Below are positions 16,605 to 26,022 of a DNA stretch of 64,000 nucleotides, piece by piece (the first letter of the stretch is position 1; every line of letters starts with the position of its first letter). Origin of the DNA: an uncultured Prevotella sp. (GTDB lineage: Bacteria; Bacteroidota; Bacteroidia; Bacteroidales; Bacteroidaceae); assembly GCA_900314935.1 (NCBI GenBank), contig OMXE01000011.1, positions 41,651 to 105,650 on the forward strand, in the 5' to 3' direction. The notes under the pieces are model-generated. The model made no database searches. It was not told the origin of the DNA and was given only the letters and a program-made list of their open reading frames with translations. Position numbers and translations under genes: made by a program.

Positions 16605-18439
16605 TATTTCTTTCCTTTATAGTATAGCTTTGAAATCAGGTCGGGACGACCGATGCGCTTGAGCTCCTGTTCGATATGGCGGCGTTCTTCGTGTTTATAC
16701 CAGAAGAAGAACATGCGCTGGGCAAGCTTCTCACGTGCCGTCTTGGCCGAGAAGACGGGTTCTAAGGTGTAGGGATCATAACCTGAATACCACATCTCCG
16801 TGGCAATGGTCATGGGCGTTGGCGTGAAGTCCTGCACCTGCTCCAAGTGGAAATCCAGTCGTTTGGTGATGACCGCCAGCTCAGCCATGTCGGCTTCCTT
16901 GCAGCCTGGATGACTGCTGATAAAATAGGGTATGAGCTGCTGGCGCATGTTCTCCTCGCGGTTGATACGGTCGAAGATGCGTTTGAACTGCTCGAACTGC
17001 TGGAAGGAAGGCTTTCGCATCAGATAGAGCACCTTGTCGGAAGTGTGTTCAGGCGCCACCTTCAGTCGTCCGCTTACATGTTTGCAGATCAGCTCGCGAG
17101 TATATTGCCTTGCTGCCTCATTACTCTTCTCATCCTTGCTGTGGTGCAATAGAAGGTCGTAGCGTACACCGCTGCCGATGAAACTCTTCTTCACCTTTGG
17201 CAGGGCATCCACAGCATGGTAGATATCCAGCAGGGCAGAGTGGTCGGTGTTCAGGTTCGGACAGACCTGCGGATGGATGCAGGAAGGGCGCTTGCATTTC
17301 TCACAGGCAAGGAGGTTACGACCATGCATGCCGTACATGTTGGCCGACGGACCGCCCAGATCGCTGAGGTAGCCTTTGAAGTCGTCCATCTCGGTTACCT
17401 GTCTTACCTCTTTTAATATACTCTCCTTACTGCGACAGGTAATGAACTTACCTTGGTGGGCAGAGATGGTGCAGAAAGCACAACCGCCGAAACAGCCACG
17501 GTGGATATTCACCGAGTGCTTGATCATCTCATAGGCAGGAATACGCTTGCCCTTATACTTGGGATGCGGCAGACGGGTATAGGGGAGGTCGAAGGAAGCA
17601 TCGAGCTCATCGGTTGTCATGGGTGGATTGGGCGGATTGACCACTGCATATATCCCATCTACCTTCTGCAGCAGGCGCTGCGCATGGTATTTGTTCGACT
17701 CCTCTTCAATATGTCGGTAGTTCTCGGCCTCCGCTCTTTTGTTACGCAGACACTCCTCATGGGAGTGCAACACGATATCGTCGTTGGTGATTCCTCCTGG
17801 AATGTCTTTCTCCTTAGCCAGATAGACGGTCTGGGGAAGGTCATGTAACTGTTTGATGTCCTCACCCCCGGCCAATCGTTGGGCGATGCTTACAACAGTC
17901 TTCTCACCCATACCGTAGCTGATGATGTCAGCACCGGAGTCACAGAGGATACACTTCCTGAGTTTATCCTGCCAGTAGTCGTAGTGGGTGAGTCGGCGAA
18001 GGGAAGCCTCTATGCCGCCCAGGACAATGGGTACATCGGGGTAGAGCTGACGGAGGATACGGCTATAGACAATGGTAGGGTATTCCGGACGACAGTCGTG
18101 CCTGCCATCAGGACTGTAAGCATCCTCCGACCGCAGTCGTCTGTTGGCGGTGTATTTGTTCACCATCGAGTCCATACACCCCGGTGAGATACCGAAGAAC
18201 AGACGAGGTCGCCCGAGTTTCTTGAAGTCGCGATAGTCGCCATGCCAGTCGGGCTGGGGTATGATGGCCACCCGATAGCCATGTGATTCGAGAACCCGAC
18301 CGATGACCGCTGCACCGAAAGAAGGATGATCCACATAGGCATCACCCGAGAACAGGATCACATCCACGTAATCCCATCCCCGCAGCTCCATCTCCTTCTT
18401 GGTAGTAGGGAGAAAATCAGTCAGGCGGTATTCCTTCAT
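16604..18439 (-). CDS. ygiQ: YgiQ-family radical SAM protein
   Basis: 611 residues. An N-terminal cobalamin-binding-like region (FSGDAYVDHPSFGAAVIGRVLE) is followed by the radical SAM core with HRGCFGGCAFC (Cys316, Cys320, Cys323), and a C-terminal part with a further Cys cluster (CEKCKRPSC). The family is widespread in anaerobes but its reaction is not established. It overlaps the upstream small gene by four bases (ATGA), so the two are coupled. Confidence 0.85.
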   Translation of the reverse strand: MKEYRLTDFLPTTKKEMELRGWDYVDVILFSGDAYVDHPSFGAAVIGRVLESHGYRVAIIPQPDWHGDYRDFKKLGRPRLFFGISPGCMDSMVNKYTANRRLRSEDAYSPDGRHDCRPEYPTIVYSRILRQLYPDVPIVLGGIEASLRRLTHYDYWQDKLRKCILCDSGADIISYGMGEKTVVSIAQRLAGGEDIKQLHDLPQTVYLAKEKDIPGGITNDDIVLHSHEECLRNKRAEAENYRHIEEESNKYHAQRLLQKVDGIYAVVNPPNPPMTTDELDASFDLPYTRLPHPKYKGKRIPAYEMIKHSVNIHRGCFGGCAFCTISAHQGKFITCRSKESILKEVRQVTEMDDFKGYLSDLGGPSANMYGMHGRNLLACEKCKRPSCIHPQVCPNLNTDHSALLDIYHAVDALPKVKKSFIGSGVRYDLLLHHSKDEKSNEAARQYTRELICKHVSGRLKVAPEHTSDKVLYLMRKPSFQQFEQFKRIFDRINREENMRQQLIPYFISSHPGCKEADMAELAVITKRLDFHLEQVQDFTPTPMTIATEMWYSGYDPYTLEPVFSAKTAREKLAQRMFFFWYKHEERRHIEQELKRIGRPDLISKLYYKGKK

Positions 18440-18750
18440 ACTTCTTCGTTAGCGGCCTTCTTCTCCTCCCACGTCACATAGAGTTGAACCAGGTTGGTCA
18501 GTCCTAAGGCTTTCATGTTCTTGTGATAGATCACGTCGAGACAAAGATCCATCAGGTCACGGTCCACCTCGGGCAACGACTCAAGGATTGCGCGGCAGTT
18601 CAGTTTCAGCTTGTCGAGAACAGCCTCGTCGATGATACCATTGCTGTCGATGAGGTTTTTCAGGAGTGCATATCTCCCGATGGTTTCCAGATGAGCATCC
18701 GTTACCTCGATGCTTCTGGTGCCAGATGCGTTTGCTTGTATTTTATACAT
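18436..18750 (-). CDS. Conserved small protein upstream of ygiQ
   Basis: 104 residues from the ATG at 18750 (MYKIQANASGTRS). No signal peptide or membrane segment; mostly helical, Leu-rich, ending WEEKKAANEEV. I do not recognise a domain. The long frame could start at 18834, but that would overlap the upstream lipoprotein by 67 bp, so the later start is preferred. It begins 17 bp after the lipoprotein stop and overlaps ygiQ by 4 bp. Confidence 0.65.
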   Translation of the reverse strand: MYKIQANASGTRSIEVTDAHLETIGRYALLKNLIDSNGIIDEAVLDKLKLNCRAILESLPEVDRDLMDLCLDVIYHKNMKALGLTNLVQLYVTWEEKKAANEEV

Positions 18751-18767
18751 GGTTGTAATGAATGAAT

Positions 18768-21413
18768 TTACGGTATGAGGAAATTGATGATAGCTTTCAT
18801 CACCGCCGCCCGTTTCCTTGACGAGGTGATGCACTCGAAGGGGAAGCCGATGGTGAACGACTTATAGTCATTCCCGTCGTAGGCCACACAGGCAGAGGTG
18901 CCATTGGAGTAGGTGAGTGCGCAGTAGGCGGGCTGCAAGGGGTTCAGCACATCGGTGGATGTGGCAGCATAATGCTCTTCATTGAGCATGCGGTAGATGG
19001 GTAAGGTGGTGTCCATACCGCTGATGATGGAGTCATTACTGTTTCGGATGGTTCCACCATAGCTCACCTTCAGGATGTTCCGCATAAAGGTGGAGTCGGC
19101 CTTTGAACGCATGTCACACCCAAGATAAGCACCACTCACCAGTAAGGCACCACCGCTGCGGGTGTACTTGGTGAGGATGTCCTGCATGCGGGAAGGGAAG
19201 GTCTTGTACGACCCTAATGCGTTGGGATCGTTCTTCTCCAGTCCGTAGAGCATATCCACGAGATGGTATTTCATCAGATCCACCTTTCCGCTCTCCACCG
19301 AGCTGGCACTGCAGCTGGTGACATTGTATTGCAGCATACTGCGCATAGCCTCGGCATGGGTGGTGGGGTAGTTGAACTCATTACCAACCAGGAACTGTCC
19401 TTCCCATTCCTGACCGCTATAGCCAAGGGCGCCCGGACCTTCAAGACCGGCCTGACTCTTGTCGAAACAAATCTGCTTACCACCCCATCCGGCCGTTGTC
19501 CCGTCGCTCACACCCGGGTCGATGTCGAAGTCGAAACCTTGCTCGTTGGTGGTGTTGCGAACGGCAGGAGGGGCCAGTCGGCGGAACCCGTTGACAATCA
19601 TGATGGAACGGGTAGCCCCGGCATGATGCAAGGCTGTGAGCGTTTCCGAGGGGAAGCTCTCACCACCTTTGTTGATGGCAGATACCTTGAAGTTATAGAT
19701 GACACCTGGCTGCAGGTTCATCTTGCATGAACGACTCTTGATGACCTGACCGTTATCGAAGCCGCCTGCACCCTTGGAGGTATAGACAACATAGGAAGTG
19801 GGCTTGGCCGTTTTCTCCAGAGGGTCGTCCTGATCCTCCCAACTCAGTGTCACCTCATCGGCCCCGGTGAACTCCACCCGCAGGTCCTGGGGTGGGAGGG
19901 GAGCAACGACATAGTTCTTGTCGTGCCTATTCGAGAGGAACTGAAGAATAGACTTATACACACTGCGTGCCAATGCGAACCGGAAAGTAGGATCCTGCGC
20001 CAGTCGCATATCTGGGAAATTCTGGTGTGACAGGGTTTCCATGATGGCCGAAGGTACTTCGGGAAGACGAGTCTCGGAATAGTTCGCATCACGGATATCC
20101 CGAACAGGCCAGTCGAGACCGTACAGTTTGTTTAGATCGTTTTTCTGGTTGTTCAACAGTAATGAGGCAAAGATACGCGACTGATCACGACTGTCACCGT
20201 TGTTCAACATACCATCGTGGAAATTGGTCGTATAGATTCCCAGTGAACCTGTCAGTGAGGCGAAGTCCTTGGCAAAGCCCGCATCACTATGAACGGCCAA
20301 TGACAGTTCGATGGGCACATGCTTTCCTTCTAACGTAGGCATATAACGTGAGCCGCCACCAATCCAGTTGGTCATGAGCGACCGCACATTGATGTCATCG
20401 GCATAGTCATCTTGTCCGTTCTTACTGCTATACACCTCATAGGGAGCGCCCGCCCATTGGGCATAGTAACGTGATCCCTCCAAAGCGCGGGGCATTCCGC
20501 TGACGGAGCCGGCACGGGTGATATTTCCCATTCCTCCACCGAAGCGGACCGCATCGGAAGTGACAACACCTTTCTGGTCACTCAGGTTACTCACCACCAC
20601 GCTGTTGAGACGACTGCAACCGCGGTCGAAATGGAAGGTGCCCAGATATACCCACGTGCTACCGCCCATGCGCTGGTTTACGCTGAACACCGAAGCCTGT
20701 CCTTGGTGATAGACCGTATATTGCACGTTGTCCACACTGTTCTCCAAGGTGGGGTAGCTCACATAGACAGCATAACTGCCTGATTCCTCGAACTGAGGCT
20801 GGTAGGTGATTAAACTGGGATTGGCATGGGTGGTCTTGACCATACGCGCTGTTCCTGCCAGGAACGGGTTCTCCCCATCGTGATAGGCTCCCTGATGCAA
20901 GGCAAAGCCTTTCACGTCAGCATCTTTCCATTTGTTCTGGGTATTTGTCTCCATGTAGTTGGGCGACTGAGAGTGGTCGTTATCCACAATCAGCTCATGC
21001 TTTTGCCAGTCGCGTTCACGGGGAGTGAACACGTTGGCGCCTGCTTTCTCCAGCATCGGAATGAGATAGGGAACCACGATGGTCTGCGTGAACAGGTCCT
21101 CGGTGGTACCGAACAGGGATGGGCGCTGCCATTTCCAGGTGCCCTTGGGGATATCATAATAATAGCCATGACTGGCCCAGAGGGAAACATGTCTATCTTG
21201 TAATCCTTGGGTAATCTCGAAGGGTCTTGACAGGTTCTTTACCCATGGTTCCTTCTCGTACTGGACTCTTTTCTCTACTTCTTCTACTTTATCCGTCTTC
21301 CCTGTCTGTACAGGAATAGAACCTTGCACTGGTCTGTTATCATTCACAACCCGATGGGTTCCACAACTCCATAAAAGCAGACAGGTGAATGCAAAAACAA
21401 TCTTTTTCTTCAT
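18768..21413 (-). CDS. Large lipoprotein with amidase-like, golvesin-like and FN3 domains
   Basis: 881 residues with a lipobox (LLWSC, Cys17). Residues ~130-310 resemble a beta-rich golvesin C-terminal domain (SYAVYVSYPTL, GTFHFDRG). Around it are pieces of an Amidase_3-like fold (VHSDAGF, SRIFASLLL, YSETRLPEVPSAIMETLSHQN). A fibronectin type III domain follows (LRVEFTGADEVTLSWEDQ), then a C-terminal alpha/beta region. Similar proteins are loosely annotated as xanthan lyase or amidases. A peptidoglycan or glycan role at the outer membrane is plausible but not proven. First large gene of a minus-strand group with the acyltransferase. Confidence 0.65.
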   Translation of the reverse strand: MKKKIVFAFTCLLLWSCGTHRVVNDNRPVQGSIPVQTGKTDKVEEVEKRVQYEKEPWVKNLSRPFEITQGLQDRHVSLWASHGYYYDIPKGTWKWQRPSLFGTTEDLFTQTIVVPYLIPMLEKAGANVFTPRERDWQKHELIVDNDHSQSPNYMETNTQNKWKDADVKGFALHQGAYHDGENPFLAGTARMVKTTHANPSLITYQPQFEESGSYAVYVSYPTLENSVDNVQYTVYHQGQASVFSVNQRMGGSTWVYLGTFHFDRGCSRLNSVVVSNLSDQKGVVTSDAVRFGGGMGNITRAGSVSGMPRALEGSRYYAQWAGAPYEVYSSKNGQDDYADDINVRSLMTNWIGGGSRYMPTLEGKHVPIELSLAVHSDAGFAKDFASLTGSLGIYTTNFHDGMLNNGDSRDQSRIFASLLLNNQKNDLNKLYGLDWPVRDIRDANYSETRLPEVPSAIMETLSHQNFPDMRLAQDPTFRFALARSVYKSILQFLSNRHDKNYVVAPLPPQDLRVEFTGADEVTLSWEDQDDPLEKTAKPTSYVVYTSKGAGGFDNGQVIKSRSCKMNLQPGVIYNFKVSAINKGGESFPSETLTALHHAGATRSIMIVNGFRRLAPPAVRNTTNEQGFDFDIDPGVSDGTTAGWGGKQICFDKSQAGLEGPGALGYSGQEWEGQFLVGNEFNYPTTHAEAMRSMLQYNVTSCSASSVESGKVDLMKYHLVDMLYGLEKNDPNALGSYKTFPSRMQDILTKYTRSGGALLVSGAYLGCDMRSKADSTFMRNILKVSYGGTIRNSNDSIISGMDTTLPIYRMLNEEHYAATSTDVLNPLQPAYCALTYSNGTSACVAYDGNDYKSFTIGFPFECITSSRKRAAVMKAIINFLIP

Positions 21414-21418
21414 GCGTC

Positions 21419-21973
21419 TTAAATCTCGCCAATAGTGAACAACTCTGGTTTCTTTCCCTTACAATCCTTGAAATACAATTTGATTTCCCGCATCTCGTTG
21501 TCGATATCACCTGTAGGGATGATGCTGCGGGTGCAGCGAATCAGTTTCTTCTCGTAATCGAGACCATACAACAGGATGGGTATCTGCGCCTTGAGGGCAA
21601 TATAATAGAAACCTTTTTTCCAATCAGGGTTCAACGATCGCGTTCCTTCCGGCGTGATGCACAGATGGAACGTCTTTTCCTGCATGGCTGTTTCCGCAAG
21701 GTTGTCGGTCATACTCGATTTCTTGGAACGCCACACAGGAATGCCTCCGATGCGTCGGAACAGGTTTCCCAACGGCCACCGGAACCACTCTTTCTTCATG
21801 AGGAAATTAATCGTATAGCCTTCCGCCCGCATGTAGAGTTGTCCAAGAAGGAAATCCCAGTTGCTGGTGTGGGGAGCTAAACATATGATGTACTTATCGG
21901 GGTGGGCAACAGTAATCTCCTTTGTCCACCCCATACGTTTGTATAATAGCCAACGACAAAAACTCTGTATCAT
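21419..21973 (-). CDS. Lysophospholipid / 1-acylglycerol-3-phosphate acyltransferase family
   Basis: 184 residues. HX4D motif HTSNWD (His35-Asp40) is the catalytic dyad of PlsC-type acyltransferases; TPEGTRS (108-112) binds the phosphate of the acceptor. FRRIGGIPVWR is another family block. It probably acylates a lysolipid at the inner face of the cytoplasmic membrane. It is shorter than classical PlsC (about 240). Ends 5 bp before the 881-residue lipoprotein gene start, so co-transcribed. Confidence 0.83.
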   Translation of the reverse strand: MIQSFCRWLLYKRMGWTKEITVAHPDKYIICLAPHTSNWDFLLGQLYMRAEGYTINFLMKKEWFRWPLGNLFRRIGGIPVWRSKKSSMTDNLAETAMQEKTFHLCITPEGTRSLNPDWKKGFYYIALKAQIPILLYGLDYEKKLIRCTRSIIPTGDIDNEMREIKLYFKDCKGKKPELFTIGEI

Positions 21974-21978
21974 ATCTG

Positions 21979-22251
21979 TTAATTCAAGTTGCCTATCTGA
22001 TCGATAAACTCTGAAACATCCTTGTTGAAATCATTGATCAGGATTCTGAAGTATTTCTTCTGCGGAATACCTGGTTCGGGATGTGAGATGCGTTTCACAT
22101 AGTCGCTTTGAATGTGCAAGATGGAAGATAGAAGAGCTTCTACATTGTCCTGGTTGGGCTTCCCACTATACAACGAAGCCGCTACACACTCTGCGAATAA
22201 TTCACTGCAGATGTAATTGATGGTTTTCTTTAATTCTCTTTTGTTCAACAT
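21979..22251 (-). CDS. Small conserved protein of unknown function
   Basis: 90 residues from the ATG at 22251 (MLNKRELKKTINYICSELFAECVAA); the frame extends two codons further to a TTG. Soluble, helical, moderately charged, no recognised domain. It heads the minus-strand group with the acyltransferase (5-bp gap) and lipoprotein. A TATATTTG element lies 44 bp upstream. Confidence 0.65.
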   Translation of the reverse strand: MLNKRELKKTINYICSELFAECVAASLYSGKPNQDNVEALLSSILHIQSDYVKRISHPEPGIPQKKYFRILINDFNKDVSEFIDQIGNLN

Positions 22252-22294
22252 ATACAATCGTTCCTTTCATTACCTATTTGTTAACTTCATGTGA

Positions 22295-22302
22295 CAAATA
22301 TA
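22295..22302 (-). promoter_or_regulatory. -7 element of the 22251-18436 group
   Basis: TATATTTG on the minus strand, 44 bp before the ATG at 22251. Confidence 0.5.
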
Positions 22303-22397
22303 GCATTTTTTTTGTGAACATGATGCAAAGAACGATAAAAATTATCTTAAATCACTGATTTTATTCTCTTTTCTTTCTAAATCTCCCGAAAAAAGCG

Positions 22398-22406
22398 TAT
22401 TTTTGC
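22398..22406 (+). promoter_or_regulatory. -7 element of PPi-PFK
   Basis: TATTTTTGC, about 62 bp upstream of the start at 22468. Confidence 0.6.
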
Positions 22407-22467
22407 ACTTGATTTTTGAACTAGTAAGGATATACAACAATAAATTCAATAAACATTTTACAGGATT

Positions 22468-24105
22468 ATGGAAAAAAGTGCATTGCAGCTGGCAAGGGCT
22501 GCTTATCAGCCTAAATTGCCAAAGGCTCTTCAAGGTGCAGTAAAGGTAAAAGAAGGTGCTCCCACTCAGAGCGTGGATAACCAGGAAGAAATCAAGGCTC
22601 TCTTCCCCAACACTTACGGAATGCCGCTTATCGAATTTGAGCAGAGCGACGTTGCTAACACAGCAAAGATGAATGTCGGTGTCATCCTCAGTGGCGGTCA
22701 GGCCCCTGGTGGACATAATGTGATTACCGGTCTTTTCGATACTATTAAGAAGCTGAATCCCGAGAACCGTCTCTTCGGCTTCATCCTCGGTCCTGGCGGT
22801 CTGGTTGACCATCAGTATATGGAGATTACTGCAGACTTCATTGATAACTACCGCAATACAGGTGGTTTCGACATGATCGGTTCCGGTCGTACCAAGCTGG
22901 AGAAGGTTGATCAGTTTGAGAAAGGATTGGAGATTATCCGTGAACTCGACATCAAGGCTATCGTGATTATCGGTGGTGATGACTCTAATACCAATGCTTG
23001 TGTGCTCGCTGAGTACTATGCAGCTAAGAAGTACGGCGTTCAGGTGATCGGTTGTCCGAAGACCATCGACGGTGACCTGAAGAACGACCAGATCGAGACT
23101 TCATTCGGTTTCGATACTGCTTGTAAGACTTACTCTGAGCTCATTGGTAATATCGAGCGCGACTGTAATTCTGCCCGCAAGTACTGGCACTTCATCAAGG
23201 TGATGGGACGTTCTGCTTCTCATATCGCTTTGGAGTGTGCTCTGCAGTGCCAGCCGAACATCTGTCTGATTTCTGAGGAGGTGGAGGCTAAGGGTATGAG
23301 CCTTGACGATATCGTGGAATATATCGCTAATGCTGTTGCTCAGCGTGCTGCCGACGGTAACAACTTCGGTACTGTCATTATTCCGGAAGGTGTCATTGAG
23401 TTCATTCCTGCCATTAAGAAACTGATTGCTCAGCTGAACGACGTGCTGGCTTTGCCAGAGGCTAAGGAGATCAGCCGTGACGAGCAGGTTGACTTTGCCA
23501 AGAGTCACCTCACCGAGGAGAACCTGAAGGTGTTCAACAGTCTGCCTGTAGGTGTAGCCCGTCAGCTGGCTCTCGACCGTGATCCTCATGGAAACGTACA
23601 GGTTTCTCTGATTGAGACAGAGAAGCTGCTCTCTACGATGGTAGCCCAGAGACTTGAGAAGATGAAGAAGGAAGGTAAGTATGTTGGTAAGTTCGGTACG
23701 CAGCACCACTTCTTCGGCTATGAAGGACGTTGCGCCGCTCCTTCTAACTTTGATGCTGACTATTGCTATGCACTGGGAACAAGTGCTGCTCAGCTGATTG
23801 CCAACGGTAAGACCGGTTACATGGCTATTGTGAAGAATACAACAGCCAAGACCGATGAGTGGAAAGCCGGTGGTGTGCCCATCACCATGATGATGAATAT
23901 GGAGAAGCGTGCTGGTGAGATGAAGCCCGTGATCCGCAAGGCTCTCGTTGAGCTTGACGGTGCTCCCTTCAAGGAGTTTGCCGCTCATCGTGACGAGTGG
24001 GCTCGTAAGACTGCTTATGTCTATCCTGGTCCTATCCAGTATTGGGGACCGTCTGAGGTATGCGACCAGCCTACCATGACATTGGCTCTGGAACAGCAGA
24101 AATAA
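22468..24105 (+). CDS. pfp: Pyrophosphate-dependent phosphofructokinase (long form)
   Basis: 545 residues, the length of the long, plant-like PFP clade. [15 protein letters not shown] is the phosphate loop; [11 protein letters not shown] has the Asp that blocks ATP; PKTIDGD has the Lys typical of PPi users; [15 protein letters not shown] binds the sugar phosphate. It interconverts fructose 6-phosphate and fructose 1,6-bisphosphate reversibly with PPi, saving ATP in fermentative glycolysis. Own promoter; no clear terminator except a hairpin-forming repeat downstream. Confidence 0.93.
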   Translation: MEKSALQLARAAYQPKLPKALQGAVKVKEGAPTQSVDNQEEIKALFPNTYGMPLIEFEQSDVANTAKMNVGVILSGGQAPGGHNVITGLFDTIKKLNPENRLFGFILGPGGLVDHQYMEITADFIDNYRNTGGFDMIGSGRTKLEKVDQFEKGLEIIRELDIKAIVIIGGDDSNTNACVLAEYYAAKKYGVQVIGCPKTIDGDLKNDQIETSFGFDTACKTYSELIGNIERDCNSARKYWHFIKVMGRSASHIALECALQCQPNICLISEEVEAKGMSLDDIVEYIANAVAQRAADGNNFGTVIIPEGVIEFIPAIKKLIAQLNDVLALPEAKEISRDEQVDFAKSHLTEENLKVFNSLPVGVARQLALDRDPHGNVQVSLIETEKLLSTMVAQRLEKMKKEGKYVGKFGTQHHFFGYEGRCAAPSNFDADYCYALGTSAAQLIANGKTGYMAIVKNTTAKTDEWKAGGVPITMMMNMEKRAGEMKPVIRKALVELDGAPFKEFAAHRDEWARKTAYVYPGPIQYWGPSEVCDQPTMTLALEQQK

Positions 24106-24120
24106 TTTTATATGATAAAT

Positions 24121-24164
24121 GAAAGATGAGGGATGAGAGATAACTCTTTCATCTCTCATCTTTC
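24121..24164. repeat. 7-bp repeats in inverted orientation forming a hairpin
   Basis: GATGAGA-type heptamers run into their own inverse: GATGAGAGAT (24132-24141) pairs perfectly with ATCTCTCATC (24151-24160) over a 9-base loop, extendable with one mismatch. It lies between pfp and the muramidase gene. Confidence 0.75.
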
Positions 24165-24177
24165 GATTATTCTTCCT

Positions 24178-24978
24178 ATGAAAAAGAAATCCTCTCGTCG
24201 ATCACATAAGAAAAGACATTGGAGCGGCTATCCCCGTTGGGCATGGTGGTTGGGAGGATTGTTCGCTATAGGATTGTACGTTTGGTTGTTTTATTATTTC
24301 TTCGTGGGTCCCTACGGATTCCGATGGAGAGCTGTCTATGGAGATGCGAAGAATCCAAACGGTTATGAAATCAGAGGCATTGATATCAGTCATTACCAAG
24401 GTAAAATCGACTGGGACCAACTGCGTAATGCGATGATTGAAAAGTGCCCCATCCGCTTTGTGGTTATCAAGGCAACAGAAGGCTCCACGCAATTAGATAA
24501 ACGCTTTAACGATAATTTCCGTAACGCACAGGAATACGGGTTTATACGTGGCGCGTATCACTTCTGGAGTAACAAGTCATCTGCCCGTGACCAAGCTTAT
24601 TTCTTCCTGAAGAAAGTGCATTTGCAGCGTGGTGATCTTCCCCCGGTTTTGGATGTGGAGCATAAGCCCAAGGATATGTCAACCGAAGATTTCCAACGGG
24701 AAATCCTTACTTGGTTGCATATTGTGGAAGATAAATACCATGTCAAACCGATTATCTATACCTATTACAAGTTCAAGATGAACTATCTGGGTACGCCCGT
24801 GTTTGACGACTATCCTTATTGGATAGCACATTATTATGTGGATAAGGTGGAATACAGCGGACCGTGGAAGTTCTGGCAGCATACTGATGCAGGGCGTTTG
24901 CCTGGCATCAAGGGCTATGTGGATTTTGATATCTACAACGGGAGCTACTACGACTTGAAACAGCTGTGTATTAATTAG
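24178..24978 (+). CDS. Glycoside hydrolase family 25 muramidase, membrane-anchored
   Basis: 266 residues. A basic cytoplasmic stretch (KKKSSRRSHKKRH) is followed by one membrane helix (about 21-43), so a type II anchor with the enzyme outside. The GH25 barrel shows GIDISHYQG (Asp69), KATEG, LDVEH (Asp159, Glu161) and WQHTDAGRLPGIKGYVDFD. It cleaves the MurNAc-GlcNAc bond of peptidoglycan. The ATG at 24178 was chosen because the upstream extension is encoded by the 7-bp repeat. Confidence 0.88.
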   Translation: MKKKSSRRSHKKRHWSGYPRWAWWLGGLFAIGLYVWLFYYFFVGPYGFRWRAVYGDAKNPNGYEIRGIDISHYQGKIDWDQLRNAMIEKCPIRFVVIKATEGSTQLDKRFNDNFRNAQEYGFIRGAYHFWSNKSSARDQAYFFLKKVHLQRGDLPPVLDVEHKPKDMSTEDFQREILTWLHIVEDKYHVKPIIYTYYKFKMNYLGTPVFDDYPYWIAHYYVDKVEYSGPWKFWQHTDAGRLPGIKGYVDFDIYNGSYYDLKQLCIN

Positions 24979-24980
24979 AA

Positions 24981-25014
24981 GCAAGAAGCAAGAGGCAAGA
25001 GGCAAGAAGCAAGC
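24981..25014. repeat. 7-bp repeat GCAAGAA/GCAAGAG
   Basis: Four heptamers plus a partial one fill the gap between the convergent muramidase and prmA stops and touch the prmA stop codon. Confidence 0.8.
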
Positions 25015-25892
25015 TATTCTATACGGAACTGGAGCATGCACCAGTTGTTCTCACTATTGGCACAGCGTAACGACATTCCTAATTCACCCGCTTTCTCTGC
25101 CAGTATCATGGAGTCTTCTTCGTAGAACCCGCTGATAATTAAGATAGAACCATGTGTCATCACCTCCTTGAACCGAGGCATGTCAGCTAATAGGATGTTC
25201 CTATTGATGTTGGCCAATACCACATCGAAAACACCGGATACATGCGACAGTACATGGGCATCGCCCAACAACACCTCCAGGTTCTTCACATCATTCAGCT
25301 GCGCATTATGTTCAGTGTTCTGCGTGCACCAGTCATCGATATCATAACTAACCACTTCTTTCGCACCACGTTTGGAGGCAACGATGGAGAGGATACCCGT
25401 ACCGCATCCGCAGTCGAGAACACGCTTCCCCTCCAGATCCATGTCCAGCAGGGTTGATACGATCAGACGGGTTGTCTCGTGTGTTCCAGTACCGAACGAC
25501 TGCTTGGCATCAATCACGATGTCGTAGGGGAATTCTTTCTCCGCAGGTCTTGACAGGTTATGAATCACACATCGGTCACCGATATAAATAGGTTCGAATC
25601 CCTCCTGTTCCCAAGTCGCATTCCAGTCAGCGTCTTCCAACTCTTCCGTCTCACAGGTAATCTGCAGGGAATCGATGGGGAAGTCCTCCAAGCATTCATC
25701 CAGTGTTTCCTGATGAAAGATATCGGCAGGCACATAACCGTTCAGACCTGTATCCGTCTCCTCGAACGATTCGTAACCTACCTGAGCGACAAGTGCTGCC
25801 AGGATATCACGTGCTGCCTGTAGGCGTTCGGAAAGATCATCACCTTGAACGTCTGGGGCAGAAATACGGAACTTCGTTACGTAATATTTCAT
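25014..25892 (-). CDS. prmA: Ribosomal protein L11 methyltransferase
   Basis: 292 residues. The N-terminal substrate-recognition part precedes a class I SAM methyltransferase with FGTGTHETTRL, VLDCGCGTGILS (motif I), and DVVLANINRNIL (NPPY-like motif). It methylates lysines and the N-terminus of L11 in the cytoplasm. Ends in FRIE directly at a 7-bp repeat. Divergent from the next gene with its own -7 element. Confidence 0.9.
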   Translation of the reverse strand: MKYYVTKFRISAPDVQGDDLSERLQAARDILAALVAQVGYESFEETDTGLNGYVPADIFHQETLDECLEDFPIDSLQITCETEELEDADWNATWEQEGFEPIYIGDRCVIHNLSRPAEKEFPYDIVIDAKQSFGTGTHETTRLIVSTLLDMDLEGKRVLDCGCGTGILSIVASKRGAKEVVSYDIDDWCTQNTEHNAQLNDVKNLEVLLGDAHVLSHVSGVFDVVLANINRNILLADMPRFKEVMTHGSILIISGFYEEDSMILAEKAGELGMSLRCANSENNWCMLQFRIE

Positions 25893-25910
25893 GCTCAGTG
25901 TTAAATTTGA

Positions 25911-25920
25911 TGCAAAAGTA
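25911..25920 (-). promoter_or_regulatory. -7 element of prmA
   Basis: TACTTTTGCA on the minus strand, about 20 bp before the prmA ATG. Confidence 0.55.
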
Positions 25921-25929
25921 TAAAAAAAT

Positions 25930-25994
25930 AGGGAAAATCCTATCTTTGATTAGGGAAATTCCTTATATTTGCAGTAAAATATGTCGTATTTTTG
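25930..25994 (+). promoter_or_regulatory. Stacked -7 elements before the Tyr/Gly-repeat gene
   Basis: Three -7 matches follow at 23-bp steps: TATCTTTG (25941), TATATTTG (25964), TATTTTTG (25987). The first two belong to a near-direct repeat starting AGGGAAA (25930 and 25952). Only the last sits at a usual distance from the ATG at 26023. Confidence 0.5.
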
Positions 25995-26022
25995 CACTGA
26001 ATTTAAAATATATGTGAGCGAT

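Noticed and set aside
23101-24159. 352-codon minus-strand frame over the PPi-PFK gene
   Set aside because: Fully antisense to a conserved enzyme; the protein has no recognisable domain and the codon bias belongs to the plus strand.
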